This document shows, piece by piece, positions 37,601-44,815 of a stretch of 64,000 nt of DNA. The notes beneath the pieces are model-generated. The model saw only the letters and a program-made list of their open reading frames with translations. It was not told the DNA's origin and did no database searches. How positions within the stretch are numbered: the first letter of the stretch is position 1; the number at the start of each line of letters is the position of its first letter. The translations under genes and the position numbers were made by a program. This stretch comes from Mycobacterium gordonae (GTDB taxonomy: Bacteria > Actinomycetota > Actinomycetes > Mycobacteriales > Mycobacteriaceae), in NCBI RefSeq assembly GCF_017086405.1, contig NZ_CP070973.1:1488001-1552000 (forward strand), read 5' to 3'.

Positions 37601-39407
37601 GTCCGGTGGTGGTGATGGCACGGTGCGGTTGTGGGATGTCGCCGATCCGGGGCATGCGGGTCCGCTGGGTGGGCCGCTGCAGGGCCAGGGCGCGGGTGTG
37701 GCCAGCGTGGCGTTCAGTCCCGGCGGGCGTGTGCTGGCCTGCGGTGGTGGTGATGGCACGGTGCGGTTGTGGGATGTCGCCGATCCGGGGCATGCGGGTC
37801 CGCTGGGTGGGCCGCTGCAGGGCCAGGGCGCCGGTATCGCCAGTGTGGCGTTCAGTCCGGGCGGCCGGATCCTGGCGTCCGGCGGCGGCGACGGCAAGGT
37901 CCGAATGTGGAATCTCACCGACCCGGCGCACCCGGTCCCGCTGGGCGAACCCCTCTCGGGTCAAACCCGTTTCGTGCAGGATCTGGCCTTCAGCCCGGAC
38001 GGGCGCACCCTCGCCTCCGGTAGCGGCGACGGCGACATCGAGTTGTGGGATCTCGCCGACCCCGCACATCCGAGGAAACTCGGTGAACCCCTGCTCGGGC
38101 ACACCGGCGTCGTGCAAAGTCTGGCCTTTAGTCCCGATGGGCACGTATTGGCCTCCGGCAGCGACGACGACACCGTCAGATTGTGGGACGTCACCGACCC
38201 GGCACACACCCGTCCGTTGGGCGGACCACTGGCGGGGCACAGCGGAAACGTGCCCAGCATCGTGTTCAGCGCGGACGGGCGCACGTTGGCCTCGGGAAGT
38301 CAGGACGGCCACATCCAGCTGTGGAACCTCGACACCGCGTTGCCGATCCAGGCGGATGCCGGCGTTGTGCACAGCGTGGTGTTCAGTCCCGACGGGCACA
38401 CCCTGGCCTCCGGAAACGACGACGCCACCATCCGGTTGTGGGATCTCGCGGACGCGGTGCACCCACGAGCGCTGGGTCAGCCGTTGCGTGGCCATACCGG
38501 CGCCGTGGAGAGTGTGGCGTTCAGTCCCGACGGGCGCACCCTGGCCTCCGGCGGAGACGATGCCACCGTCCGGTTGTGGGATGTCGCGGACAGGGCGCGT
38601 CCGGTTGCGTTGGGCGGGCCGCTGACGGGTCATAGCGCGCCGGTGCGCAGTGTGGCGTTCAGTCGTGACGGGCGCACCCTGGCCTCGGGTGGCGACGATG
38701 CCACCGTCCGGTTGTGGGATGTCGCGGACAGGGCGCGTCCGGTTGCGTTGGGCGGGCCGCTGACGGGTCATAGCGCGCCGGTGCGCAGTGTCGCCTTCAG
38801 TCCCGACGGGCACACCCTGGCCTCCGGTGGCGACGACGCCACCATCCGGTTATGGACACTGACCGAACGAAATCATGTAGTCCCGCTGAGTCAGCCCTCT
38901 CGCCGCTATATGAGCGCCGTTTTCAGCGTGGCCTTCAGCCCCGACGGCCGCACACTCGCTTCCGGCAGTGCCGATGACACGGTGTTGTTGTGGAACCTCA
39001 CCGATCCGGCGCGCCCGAGTTCGCTGGGCCGTCCGCTGCACGGGCATACCGGCTATGTGTATCAGGTGGTGTTCAGTCCTGACGGCCACACGTTGGCGTC
39101 CGGCAGCGCGGATCACGCGGTGCAGCTGTGGAACTTGGACGACCTGACCCACGCGCATCCGCTGGGCCAAGCCCTCTGGAGCGACACCGACGCCGTACTC
39201 AGCGTCGCGTACAGCCCCGACGGGCGGAGCTTGGCTTCCGGCAGCGCCGACACCACGGTGCGGCTGTGGCCGACTCCGCTCGATGCGACCGTCAAGTTGC
39301 TCTGTTCGAAGCTGACGTCGAATGTGAGTCACGAAGACTGGCAGCAGTGGATATCGCCCAAGGTCGGGTACATCACCCTGTGTCCGGAACTGCCGGTTGC
39401 GCAATAG
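34635..39407 (+). CDS. Ser/Thr kinase - STAND NTPase - membrane span - 14 WD40 repeats
   Basis: This is a 1,590-residue signalling protein. Residues 9-265 are a Hanks-type kinase with every key residue: GQGAMG loop, Lys38, HRDVKPSN with Asp132, DFG at 150-152 and APE. From about 335 an nSTAND1-like NTPase follows, starting FFGRDAELV, with Walker A GASGAGKS at 370-377 and a Walker B-like IVLPLDQAEELF near 472. A helical, Gln/Ala/Glu-rich coiled coil (785-830) leads to one membrane span at about 832-857. The rest, from 934, is 14 WD40 repeats of about 46 residues, enough for two seven-bladed propellers, and a short cysteine-bearing tail. With kinase and NTPase inside, the propellers would lie outside the membrane, like the sensor of PknD but far larger. 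The TTG start follows AAGGGGAG. Ligand, substrates and role are unknown; M. tuberculosis has no protein of this layout that I recall. Confidence 0.9.
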   Translation: MEASEFGRYRLFELIGQGAMGEVYKAHDTVMGRDVAIKILPGERSRVPGFRERFSREALISARLTEPHIIPIHDTGEIDGRLYLVMPIINGVDVDAALRRDGPMTPARAVRVVEQIAAALDAAHANGLVHRDVKPSNALMTDHDFVYLIDFGIAQDNSASKLTTASRTVGTWAYMAPERLMSDVADARTDVYALACVLYECLTGDRPFAGDLVAQQMTAHLTTPPPRPSERQPAVPVGFDDVIARGMAKDPADRYPSAGDLAVAAAAALATPRREETGGEHVEVGALVESPRTGAAALRGLANTMQSGIGAASFPWPPPSEPDRPPYRGWETFQPVDAGVFFGRDAELVRALDALHGMRESDETLFVVLGASGAGKSCFLRAGIVPRLQRDKRSYLVLDIVRPELRALTGACGLAQAICATRQRVDLNEPPLGEIKNACLRGDVAALRGWLVECRTSGGLVDVAEREPPTIVLPLDQAEELFTADAGGEAAGLLELIRELAAGTDGPDPLPFIVAATIRTDRYGLMQTAPALAGLQSRQFDLRPMDATQFHSVITGPAQRSTDGGRPLYLDEDLVRQLLADATAGADTLPLLSLTLAWLYRDYGSTGRLTATPYDERGGIDGVVQAEIHELLSSEPGERAEQLRRLRAAFIPWLATINPDNDQPMRRLARWDDLPADSHPLLERFIARRLLMKDLRDGVVVVEVALESLLRQWEELAGWLTEESEDLKAADALERGAAEWHKKHREDAWLLPGPRLTAAENLSAKPGFRDRLNHVRDYLLASRQRENEQVALEKQRQQAELDAAKKLAAAETQAREQAQDSAAALRQRSRILRAVLAGTSVIAVIAVIGAAVAVAMYRQATREARNELAAELDAQAAAVFSGTITDSNIRALTATLAAQRLRSDPAAGRGALYTAASVLNDTRIIISTPAPVGTVAMSPDGHILASGGGDGTVRLWDVTDPAHPRALVSLGEGAAVASVAFSPDGRVLASGGGDGTVRLWDVADPGHAGPLGGPLQGQGAGVASVAFSPGGRVLACGGGDGTVRLWDVADPGHAGPLGGPLQGQGAGIASVAFSPGGRILASGGGDGKVRMWNLTDPAHPVPLGEPLSGQTRFVQDLAFSPDGRTLASGSGDGDIELWDLADPAHPRKLGEPLLGHTGVVQSLAFSPDGHVLASGSDDDTVRLWDVTDPAHTRPLGGPLAGHSGNVPSIVFSADGRTLASGSQDGHIQLWNLDTALPIQADAGVVHSVVFSPDGHTLASGNDDATIRLWDLADAVHPRALGQPLRGHTGAVESVAFSPDGRTLASGGDDATVRLWDVADRARPVALGGPLTGHSAPVRSVAFSRDGRTLASGGDDATVRLWDVADRARPVALGGPLTGHSAPVRSVAFSPDGHTLASGGDDATIRLWTLTERNHVVPLSQPSRRYMSAVFSVAFSPDGRTLASGSADDTVLLWNLTDPARPSSLGRPLHGHTGYVYQVVFSPDGHTLASGSADHAVQLWNLDDLTHAHPLGQALWSDTDAVLSVAYSPDGRSLASGSADTTVRLWPTPLDATVKLLCSKLTSNVSHEDWQQWISPKVGYITLCPELPVAQ
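37604..37865 (+). repeat. Recently duplicated WD40 blades (138-base unit)
   Basis: Within the WD40 region a 138-base unit (46 codons) is repeated nearly perfectly, the second copy offset from 37604 to 37742. Only a few bases differ, unlike the other blades, so this pair duplicated recently. Confidence 0.75.
38560..38830 (+). repeat. Second recently duplicated WD40 blade pair (138-base unit)
   Basis: Another 138-base unit, encoding DRARPVALGGPLTGHSAPVR and the rest of the blade, appears twice almost identically (blades 9 and 10). Boundaries are approximate. Confidence 0.7.
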
Positions 39408-39892
39408 TGGTCGTCTGTGCAGCGCGCAGTCATCCAGAGGTACTGCGCTTGGGTGAGGTCAGGCAGCGAACCTAGGGTCGGCGTACCTGGCTGCCATCGG
39501 TTGAATTCGTTGCCGGGGCCGCTTGACGTCGGGCCGGTCGGGGCGTCCTCAAGTCTCATCCGTCACTTGCGTACCCGGAGACGGTTGGCACCCGTCTCTG
39601 GAATACGATATCGCCGGTGATATCACCTCCCGTCGGATCGGCTCTATTCGCAGATTTGGCCGTCAACAGCATCTCCGTGAAGAATTGCCACGACGGTTGC
39701 TCGGGGAGTTTCTGGCGCGCGTCTGTAGAAATTGACCGGTATCTTCGAGCGACGCAGATACAGACTCGACAAATCTGTCGATGGTAATGTTTTCCCGCGT
39801 CTCTTTGTTTCCATGGATGGGGTTAAGGTCAATATTCTGGTTGGTATTCTCCCAACCTCCGGATGGCTTCTGTATGCCCGCGTCGGCGGCGG
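39408..39892. other. Intergenic stretch with a lower-GC patch
   Basis: About 485 bases lie between the kinase gene and the WXG100 pair. The part from 39600 to 39860 is noticeably less GC-rich than its neighbours. It holds overlapping short minus-strand frames (for example 39644-39832, 62 codons) without a recognisable product or ribosome site. It may be a remnant of the toxin island. I see no gene I can defend. Confidence 0.4.
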
Positions 39893-40186
39893 TCAGTCCC
39901 ACATCTCGAGGTTGGCGCTGACGGCCTCGCGGTAGTTGGCGTGCGCGATCGCGGCGCCGTCGCGGATTTTCCGCAGGCCCTCTTGCAGTTCGTCGACGCC
40001 CGAGCGCCAGAGTTCGTGCCATTGCTTGTGTGCCTGCTCGGTGGCGCCTTCCCAGGGCATGCTGGCGACAAAGGCGTCGACGTGCGCGACTGCTGTATCG
40101 GTGGCGCTGGTGAAGCGGGCCATGTGCTCGATCAGCGCATCGAGCGCCGCAAGGTCGACGGTGAAGGCGTCGTCGTTGCCGCTCAT
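39893..40186 (-). CDS. WXG100 (Esx-like) protein, second of a pair
   Basis: This 97-residue protein is predicted to be a helical hairpin with a central WEG turn (MPWEGATEQAHKQW) near residue 45, the hallmark of WXG100 proteins secreted by type VII systems. The C-terminal half is helical (VDELQEGLRKIRDGAAIAHANYREAVSANLEMWD) and contains a YxxxxxxxxxxW-like end rather than a clear YxxxD/E motif. It lies 4 bases behind a second WXG100 gene, the typical layout of a secreted heterodimer such as EsxA/EsxB. No ESX core gene is in the window, so an ESX machine elsewhere must serve it. The ATG at 40186 is chosen because it gives the normal family length; the open frame runs further upstream into its partner. 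Confidence 0.85.
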   Translation of the reverse strand: MSGNDDAFTVDLAALDALIEHMARFTSATDTAVAHVDAFVASMPWEGATEQAHKQWHELWRSGVDELQEGLRKIRDGAAIAHANYREAVSANLEMWD

Positions 40187-40190
40187 CGGT

Positions 40191-40484
40191 TCATCCCGCC
40201 TGATCGGCCTGGTGGAATTGATGCGCGGCTTGCCCGACGATCCCGTTGACCTGCTCAAGGGCGCGGGCGATCTTGTCGAAACCGTCTTGCCACTCGTGCC
40301 AGCCGGCATGCACTTTGTCGGCGGCGGCGCCGGTCCAGGAGCCCTTGATGACGGTTTCCGCCTCGGACTTGAGTTGCGAAAAGTCCTTCTTGAGTTGGGC
40401 GGTCACGTCATCGATGCCTTTGACGGATGTGATGACCCCTTGAGGGTCGACGCTCAGAGGTGGGCCGCCGCTCGATTCAGCCAT
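40191..40484 (-). CDS. WXG100 (Esx-like) protein, first of a pair
   Basis: This 97-residue protein has a WTG turn (GSWTGAAADKVHAGWHEW) near residue 50 between two amphipathic helices, the WXG100 pattern. The N-terminus carries a 15-residue extension (MAESSGGPPLSVDPQG), then VTAQLKKDFSQLKSEAETVIKG. It is transcribed just before the second WXG100 gene with a 4-base gap, so the two products probably pair. They lie 103 bases downstream of the YbaB-like gene. WXG100 pairs with a YbaB-like gene are commonly found next to large type VII toxin genes; here the toxin genes are the broken RHS pieces upstream. Confidence 0.87.
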   Translation of the reverse strand: MAESSGGPPLSVDPQGVITSVKGIDDVTAQLKKDFSQLKSEAETVIKGSWTGAAADKVHAGWHEWQDGFDKIARALEQVNGIVGQAAHQFHQADQAG

Positions 40485-40587
40485 CTGTTGGTCTTCGCTC
40501 TCGATCCGTCCTGTTTGGTGAGGACAGCGTAGTGTCCGGGCGGCGGAGATGGGACAGCTTATCCCCAGGCAGCTGCTGCGTGGCTGC

Positions 40588-41037
40588 TCAGATCCCGCGG
40601 CGCAAGGGATCGGCCGCGGGGTCCCATTCGGTGGGGTCTTCCCATCCGGTGTCTGGGTCGGCGTTGCGCTGACGTCGCTTGAGAATGGCTTTGAGGCCGC
40701 GGAGATCGGTGTAGTCGGTGCGGATCCTTTTGATCCGGGCTGTTAGCGCGCGGTTGCCTTCGACGTCCTGGCTGATCCGGTCGAGGATTTGGTCGACTTG
40801 CAGCAGTGCCGCCTGATAAGCGTGCACATACGCGCGCTCGATCGCTTCGCCGAGCTGGTCCGGCCGGAGTTCCATCGCTGCGGCTGTGAGTTGTACCCGG
40901 TCAAGTTCGCCTTGCACCGTCACGGTGATCTGGCCGACGTCGGCGGGAGCTTCGATGGGGGCGATCGCGGATGCGTCGCCGATCCAGCTGCGAAGCCACC
41001 GCAATAATTCCTCGTCGGTGAGTTCCTCGAAGCCCAT
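40588..41037 (-). CDS. YbaB/EbfC-like protein associated with type VII toxin loci
   Basis: This 149-residue protein has a central YbaB/EbfC-like section (QITVTVQGELDRVQLTAAAM, then a helix LGEAIERAYVHAYQAAL) and a basic, polar C-terminus (RIKRIRTDYTDLRGLKAILK). Proteins of this type precede WXG100 and LXG/RHS toxin genes in many actinobacteria, where they are thought to act as chaperones or adaptors for secretion; that role is inference. I took the ATG at 41037. The open frame continues upstream without a stop into an RHS remnant (41038-41238), so a read-through product is possible, and no good ribosome site is visible before 41037. Confidence 0.65.
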   Translation of the reverse strand: MGFEELTDEELLRWLRSWIGDASAIAPIEAPADVGQITVTVQGELDRVQLTAAAMELRPDQLGEAIERAYVHAYQAALLQVDQILDRISQDVEGNRALTARIKRIRTDYTDLRGLKAILKRRQRNADPDTGWEDPTEWDPAADPLRRGI

Positions 41038-41225
41038 GGGCGGTGATGCTACGGGAGGATGCGAGATCGGGAATGCAGACAGCCTTCCGCCGGAAAGGTT
41101 TGCCAGACCTGCTATTTGTGCGGCGATTGTTGCGGTGGTGGGGTCGATGAGGTGGGTGGGGGTGCCGAGGTGGTCGGTGACTAGGGCGTAGGGAGGGAAT
41201 GTGCAACCCGGCAACCGGTGAGCGG
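41038..41225 (-). pseudogene. RHS core tail remnant joined in frame to the YbaB-like gene
   Basis: This short stretch encodes YALVTDHLGTPTHLIDPTTA, the typical RHS core signature, and a few more residues, in a different frame from the RHS N-terminal fragment just upstream. At the DNA level 41121-41190 matches 43192-43261. It is what remains after a deletion removed the middle of an RHS gene. Confidence 0.75.
41121..41190 (-). repeat. RHS core direct repeat (70 bases), copy 1
   Basis: Near-identical to 43192-43261; both encode the VTDHLGTPTHLIDP part of RHS cores. A substrate for recombination between toxin cassettes. Confidence 0.8.
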
Positions 41226-42226
41226 CCTTCGCGCACAATCAGATTGGGGTATCGAGGGCTGGCATAGCCGAACCGCGTGACCGCGCCTAGCGCATCGGTG
41301 ACCGCGGCGAAGTCTCCGTGCTCGGTGTACTCATACCGGGTGACCGCGCCGCCCGGGGCGGTCACCACGACGGGATCGCGGAAGCTGTTGAATTCGGTTG
41401 CGGTGATCCGGCCTTCGGGATCCATCACCCGCCGGGGCCGAAGATCGGCATCGAACTCATACGCCGTCTGCGCCCCGAACGCATCGGTGAAGGTCGACAC
41501 CAGCCCGTCGGAGGTAGACACGAAATCGAACGTGCCGGCCCACACCCCCTCGGTGCCCTGCTGGCTGGTGATCCGCCCATCGGCGTCATAGACGTTGTCG
41601 TAGCGTGCGCCCACCGAGTCCGTCCATGCCACCATCCGGTGGTCGCCGTCATACGCGAAAGACGTTGTGGCGCCGCACCCGTCGGTCACCGAGACAAGAT
41701 CTCCGCCGTCATGGCCGAAACGACGCAACGCGATACCCTGGCCGCCCAGCTCGTAACCGGTGATGCGCGCACCGTCAGACAGCACATCCACCCGATACCC
41801 GCCTGAATGGGTCACCGCGACCGGGATCCCATTGTCGCTGTAATGGAACAGGATTCGGTTGTCATGCCGGTCGGTGATCGCCGAGATCGACAGCACCCCG
41901 ACGGCCAGGTCGGTTCCGTTGAGTCCGCTCTTAGGCTCGAATTGGTAACTGCGCTCGGTGTCCTGGCTGAACAGCCGGTATCCGCCGCCGCTTGTGCGGA
42001 ACAGCAACCAGTTCCGGCCGTGCCGCGGTTGCTGCGGCGAATCCAGGCCGGGGTGATCGAAGCGCAGCATGGTGCCGTCGGCGTCGACCGTGGTGACGGC
42101 GTCCTCGCTCACCACCACCCGGGCGTCGAATGTCGACGTCCACGACGGCCCGAACCACACGCCGCGGCGAAACTGCGAACGATGCTGCCGGGTCAGCACC
42201 AACGGTATGACACTGGCGGGCGTCAC
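41213..42226 (-). pseudogene. RHS polymorphic-toxin fragment (N-terminal core)
   Basis: About 338 residues of genuine RHS sequence: a DUF6531-like start (VIPLVLTRQHRSQFRRGVWF) followed by YD repeats such as FAYDGDHRMVAWTDSVGARY and DADGRITSQQG. The frame is intact from the GTG at 42226 to about 41213, where a deletion joins it, out of frame, to the end of another RHS core. The nominal open frame runs on to 40901 as nonsense. It follows 15 bases behind an immunity-like gene and has no secretion domain of its own, so it is an orphan piece and not a working toxin. Confidence 0.8.
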
Positions 42227-42241
42227 ACGCCTGACGCGTTC

Positions 42242-42844
42242 CTATTCCTTCACGACCTTCTCGGGCGGAATTCCGGTCGAGGTGATGAATCGTTCAATGG
42301 TCGTGTCCGGATCGCCGCTAATATCAGCCAGCAAAGCGACTTTCTTACCTAGGGCAGATGAACCTAGGAGTGCGATTATTTCACCGGAGCACAACCTGAT
42401 CATGGATACATACTGTCCCGGCACTGCACTTCCTGCTGGGCTGAATCGGAGGTTCAATAGATTGGTCAAGTCTAGAATTGGGGCATCGATGAGAGCGATG
42501 GGTGTGGTGCATCCAGACTTGGCCCACGCGGCCGCGTCGAGTTGGTGGAATGGACGCAAGGGCGATGGACGCAATGCGTCCAGCCGGTCGGCGACTGCAG
42601 TCAAAAATTCTGTTATCGCTGCGTGGTCATACTGAGGCAGTTGCGTGCTTTTTAGATCGTCGCCCGAGGCAAGTGCCTCGTTGATTGCTTTGTAGAAGAC
42701 ATCAGGACCAAGAGTCAGCGTTGAGTTATGTATCGTGCTGTCAGCGTTAAATTGGATAATATCATCGGTAATCTCTCGCGTGAAGGTCAAACTATACAGT
42801 AGCTGGTTTACAGGTCCGTGCCAGTCGATTGTCATCGCTTCCAC
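42242..42844 (-). CDS. Putative immunity protein of RHS cassette 2
   Basis: This is a 200-residue acidic, cytoplasmic-looking protein without a signal peptide or membrane span. It begins two bases after the stop of toxin tip 2, which is where the cognate immunity gene of an RHS toxin sits. Base composition is visibly lower in GC than the flanking RHS core DNA, as usual for horizontally acquired tip-immunity modules. I recognise no family. The GTG at 42844 or the ATG nine bases later (MTIDWHG) could be the start; GGGTGG lies just upstream. The frame is intact, so the gene may still protect against toxins from other cells even though its own toxin is truncated. Confidence 0.6.
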   Translation of the reverse strand: MEAMTIDWHGPVNQLLYSLTFTREITDDIIQFNADSTIHNSTLTLGPDVFYKAINEALASGDDLKSTQLPQYDHAAITEFLTAVADRLDALRPSPLRPFHQLDAAAWAKSGCTTPIALIDAPILDLTNLLNLRFSPAGSAVPGQYVSMIRLCSGEIIALLGSSALGKKVALLADISGDPDTTIERFITSTGIPPEKVVKE

Positions 42845-42846
42845 CC

Positions 42847-43077
42847 CTACGGTGCCCAGTATTCGACATTTTTCGGATCCACCACGATGCCTTGGCTTGC
42901 GAGCTGATCGAGCACCTGCTGTGTACGCAATTGGACTGGCGCGTAGTGGCCGCTGTGGTCCGGCACAAGTTCAATCTTTCCATCCCTCACTACAAGTTCA
43001 CCTGCCGCTGCGACATCCTCACCGCCGAAGAAGCTTGAGTGGTGAAACAGGCCCCGGAGGCAAAAGTCAATTGCCAT
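42847..43077 (-). pseudogene. C-terminal toxin tip 2, truncated and out of frame with its RHS core
   Basis: A 76-residue frame with GELVVRDGKIELVPDHSGHY and QVLDQLASQGIVVDPKNVEY. An ending of the SGHY type followed by a helix-and-GV segment recurs at the end of many bacterial polymorphic toxins, in my recollection. The RHS core upstream runs into a stop at 43067 in a different frame, exactly where the chain should pass through the RYYxPxxGRYxxxDP junction. The junction and the front of the toxin domain have therefore been deleted. Its immunity-like gene follows directly. Confidence 0.6.
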
Positions 43078-43162
43078 GGCGGTTGTAGTGCCAGCCGGTT
43101 TCGGGGTCGAGGTATTGGCCGGGGAAGCACAGGGGAGTGGACGCCTGTCCGGTCCAGGTGGT
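43078..43162 (-). repeat. RHS core direct repeat (85 bases), copy 1
   Basis: Matches 44728-44812 with a few changes; encodes the TTWTG...PGQYLDPETGWHYN segment of RHS cores in both places. Confidence 0.8.
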
Positions 43163-43191
43163 GTGTCCCCACAGGCTGGTGGTGGCGTGCG

Positions 43192-43261
43192 CGGCGACTG
43201 TTGCGGTGGCGGGGTCGATGAGGTGGGTGGGGGTGCCGAGGTGGTCGGTGACCAGGGCGTA
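43192..43261 (-). repeat. RHS core direct repeat (70 bases), copy 2
   Basis: Partner of 41121-41190. Confidence 0.8.
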
Positions 43262-43881
43262 GAACGCGCGGTCGATCTCGGGCTGCGCGGAGGCGCGCGT
43301 GGGTGCCGACGAAGTAGCGCCGACCCGGCGCGGAACGTCGACGCAGCGGGTGGTCTGGACCTGAGCCAGCGGGGTCAGCGCGCCCTGCGCATACGACCAG
43401 GTGAGAGTCTCACCATCGGCGGCGGTCTGCTCGATCAGCTGATCACCCAGCCAGGAGAAGGTGAGCGTGTCACCGATGGTGGTGTTGGTTTTGTGGGTGC
43501 GCCGGTTCGCTGGGTCATAGCCGTAAGCCCACGACTGCCCGTCGGGGGTGCTGACGGCACGCAGCCGGTCGTAGGCATCCCACCGGTAGTGCCAGACCTC
43601 AGGTTTACGTCCCCGGCGCCGGGTCACGGTACGCACGAGGCGTCCGACACGGTCGTAGGTGTAGTGCGAACGCCCGTCATCAACCAGCAACGTGCCGCGG
43701 TACTGCCAGCGCCGGGGCCCACCGTCGCCCGACCACGCAGCCGCGGTGATGTTGTGGGTGGCGTCGTAGCCGAACTGCTCGGTGAGCACATCACCGACCG
43801 CGGCGGCGTTGATACGGCCCAAGCTGTCCAGACGGTAGCGGCTCGACAGATGGTGTGCGCCCCAAGCGCAGGCGGCCAAAC

Positions 43882-44247
43882 TCAGAAATTGGGACCCTCA
43901 CGGTAGTTCAAGAATTCTTCCTCGAATGTCTGAATTGCTTCGGCATCGCCGTCGAAGAAGTGTTCCCAGAAGCCAGGTACTAAAAATGGCTCTGGACCGA
44001 GCCTGACCGCGCCAGAGGAATCGTTCTGAATCTGCCATTTGAAGCTAATCTCAGGAACAGCAGTAACGAACATGCGAGAGGACCATATGCTGGGCATCCC
44101 ACTCTCATCATAAATCCGGATCGAAGGATCCATCCCGGGCACGCACAAGATCGAGATGACATCGTATTCCGCGCCGACTCGTATTGCCGGATGCTCCGTC
44201 AGCTCGCCGTGGGGGAGCAAAAATATTCTAGTGCAACGTACTCGCAT
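43882..44247 (-). CDS. Putative immunity protein of RHS cassette 1
   Basis: This is a 121-residue protein without signal or membrane segments, rich in aromatic and acidic residues, particularly at its C-terminus (PGFWEHFFDGDAEAIQTFEE). I recognise no domain. The ATG at 44247 has GGAGG 13 bases upstream and lies 28 bases behind the true end of toxin tip 1 (44276), so by position it is the cognate immunity gene. Its DNA is less GC-rich than the RHS core DNA on both sides. The frame is intact while the toxin carries a nonsense codon, a frequent picture in retired cassettes where immunity is kept. Confidence 0.6.
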   Translation of the reverse strand: MRVRCTRIFLLPHGELTEHPAIRVGAEYDVISILCVPGMDPSIRIYDESGMPSIWSSRMFVTAVPEISFKWQIQNDSSGAVRLGPEPFLVPGFWEHFFDGDAEAIQTFEEEFLNYREGPNF

Positions 44248-44275
44248 TATTCCAAAGCCTCCATGAAACTTTAGC

Positions 44276-44815
44276 TTAATAATCGAAGTCGTAGGTTATC
44301 AAGCCGGTGCGCGAATTCTGGTAAAAATGGACCTCAAAAGTGCCGTCTGGGAATCTGTATCTCGGTGTTTTAAATTTGCTCTATTCGCCGATAGAACTGC
44401 CGTCCGCCGTCAATCCATCGATTACCCGCCTATTCGCGAGGTCTGCTCCTCCGATAATCGGCCTTGATGCGGCGATCACATGGGGGTGGGGTGTGCCGTT
44501 CGGGTTGAATACAGATGTTGCTAGCTGGCGTGCTAGTTGCCGTTCTAGGCCAACCCTGGCTGCGAAGCTGTCTGCTCGACCTGCCGGCTCTTCTGGACAC
44601 GGAATCAGTCCCAACGGGTCGATCGCATTCGTCGGATTGCTCGGGTTGGTGTGCGGGTTGGGCGCGGGTGCGAGCCCGAGTGGGTCTGGTGTGGTGTAGC
44701 GGCCGGTGTGGGGTTGGTAGTAGCGGTGGCGGTTGTAGTGCCAGCCGGTTTCGGGGTCGAGGTATTGGCCGGGGAAGCGTAGGGGAGTGGACACTTCGCC
44801 GGTCCAGGTGGTCAC
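44276..44815 (-). pseudogene. RHS core end with toxin tip 1, interrupted by an in-frame amber codon
   Basis: The fragment encodes the end of an RHS core (PGQYLDPETGWHYNRHRYYQ), the junction GRYTTPDPLGL and a roughly 100-residue tip (NPHVIAASRPIIGG-like, then LANRRVIDGLTADGSSIGE). A TAG at 44381-44383 stops translation. The same frame continues sensibly for 34 more codons (SKFKTPRYRFPDGTFEVHFY and on to YDFDY) up to a TAA at 44276. A Trp codon probably mutated, since TGG to TAG is one change. The 5' side is cut at 44812 by the junction with an ISAs1-like transposase fragment. The tip type is unknown to me, though endings with HFYxNxxTGxxxYDxDY recur in actinobacterial RHS proteins as I recall. 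Confidence 0.75.
44728..44812 (-). repeat. RHS core direct repeat (85 bases), copy 2
   Basis: Partner of 43078-43162; similarity stops exactly at the transposase junction at 44812. Confidence 0.8.

Larger units (their letters stand above)
43067..43879 (-). pseudogene. RHS core fragment of cassette 2
   Basis: This 270-residue fragment starts without a secretion domain and carries the later part of an RHS core: SSRYRLDSLGRINAAAVGD, YDRVGRLVRTV, WSYAQGALTPLAQV and the hallmark VTDHLGTPTHLIDP. It breaks off at GWHYNRH followed by a stop. The expected continuation (RYYQPHTGRYTTPDP, present in the 44.7-kb fragment) is missing. Two segments match other RHS fragments here nearly base for base (43078-43162 with 44728-44812, 43192-43261 with 41121-41190). 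It begins 3 bases behind immunity gene 1, the layout of an orphan rhs cassette placed downstream of a main gene. Confidence 0.8.

Noticed and set aside
39644-39832. 62-codon minus-strand frame downstream of the WXG100 pair
   Set aside because: No ribosome site, TTG start only, no recognisable product; kept as a note in the intergenic entry.
40901-41212. Final part of the RHS N-terminal open frame
   Set aside because: After the deletion junction the frame is Arg/His/Pro-rich nonsense antisense-like text, so it was not counted as protein.
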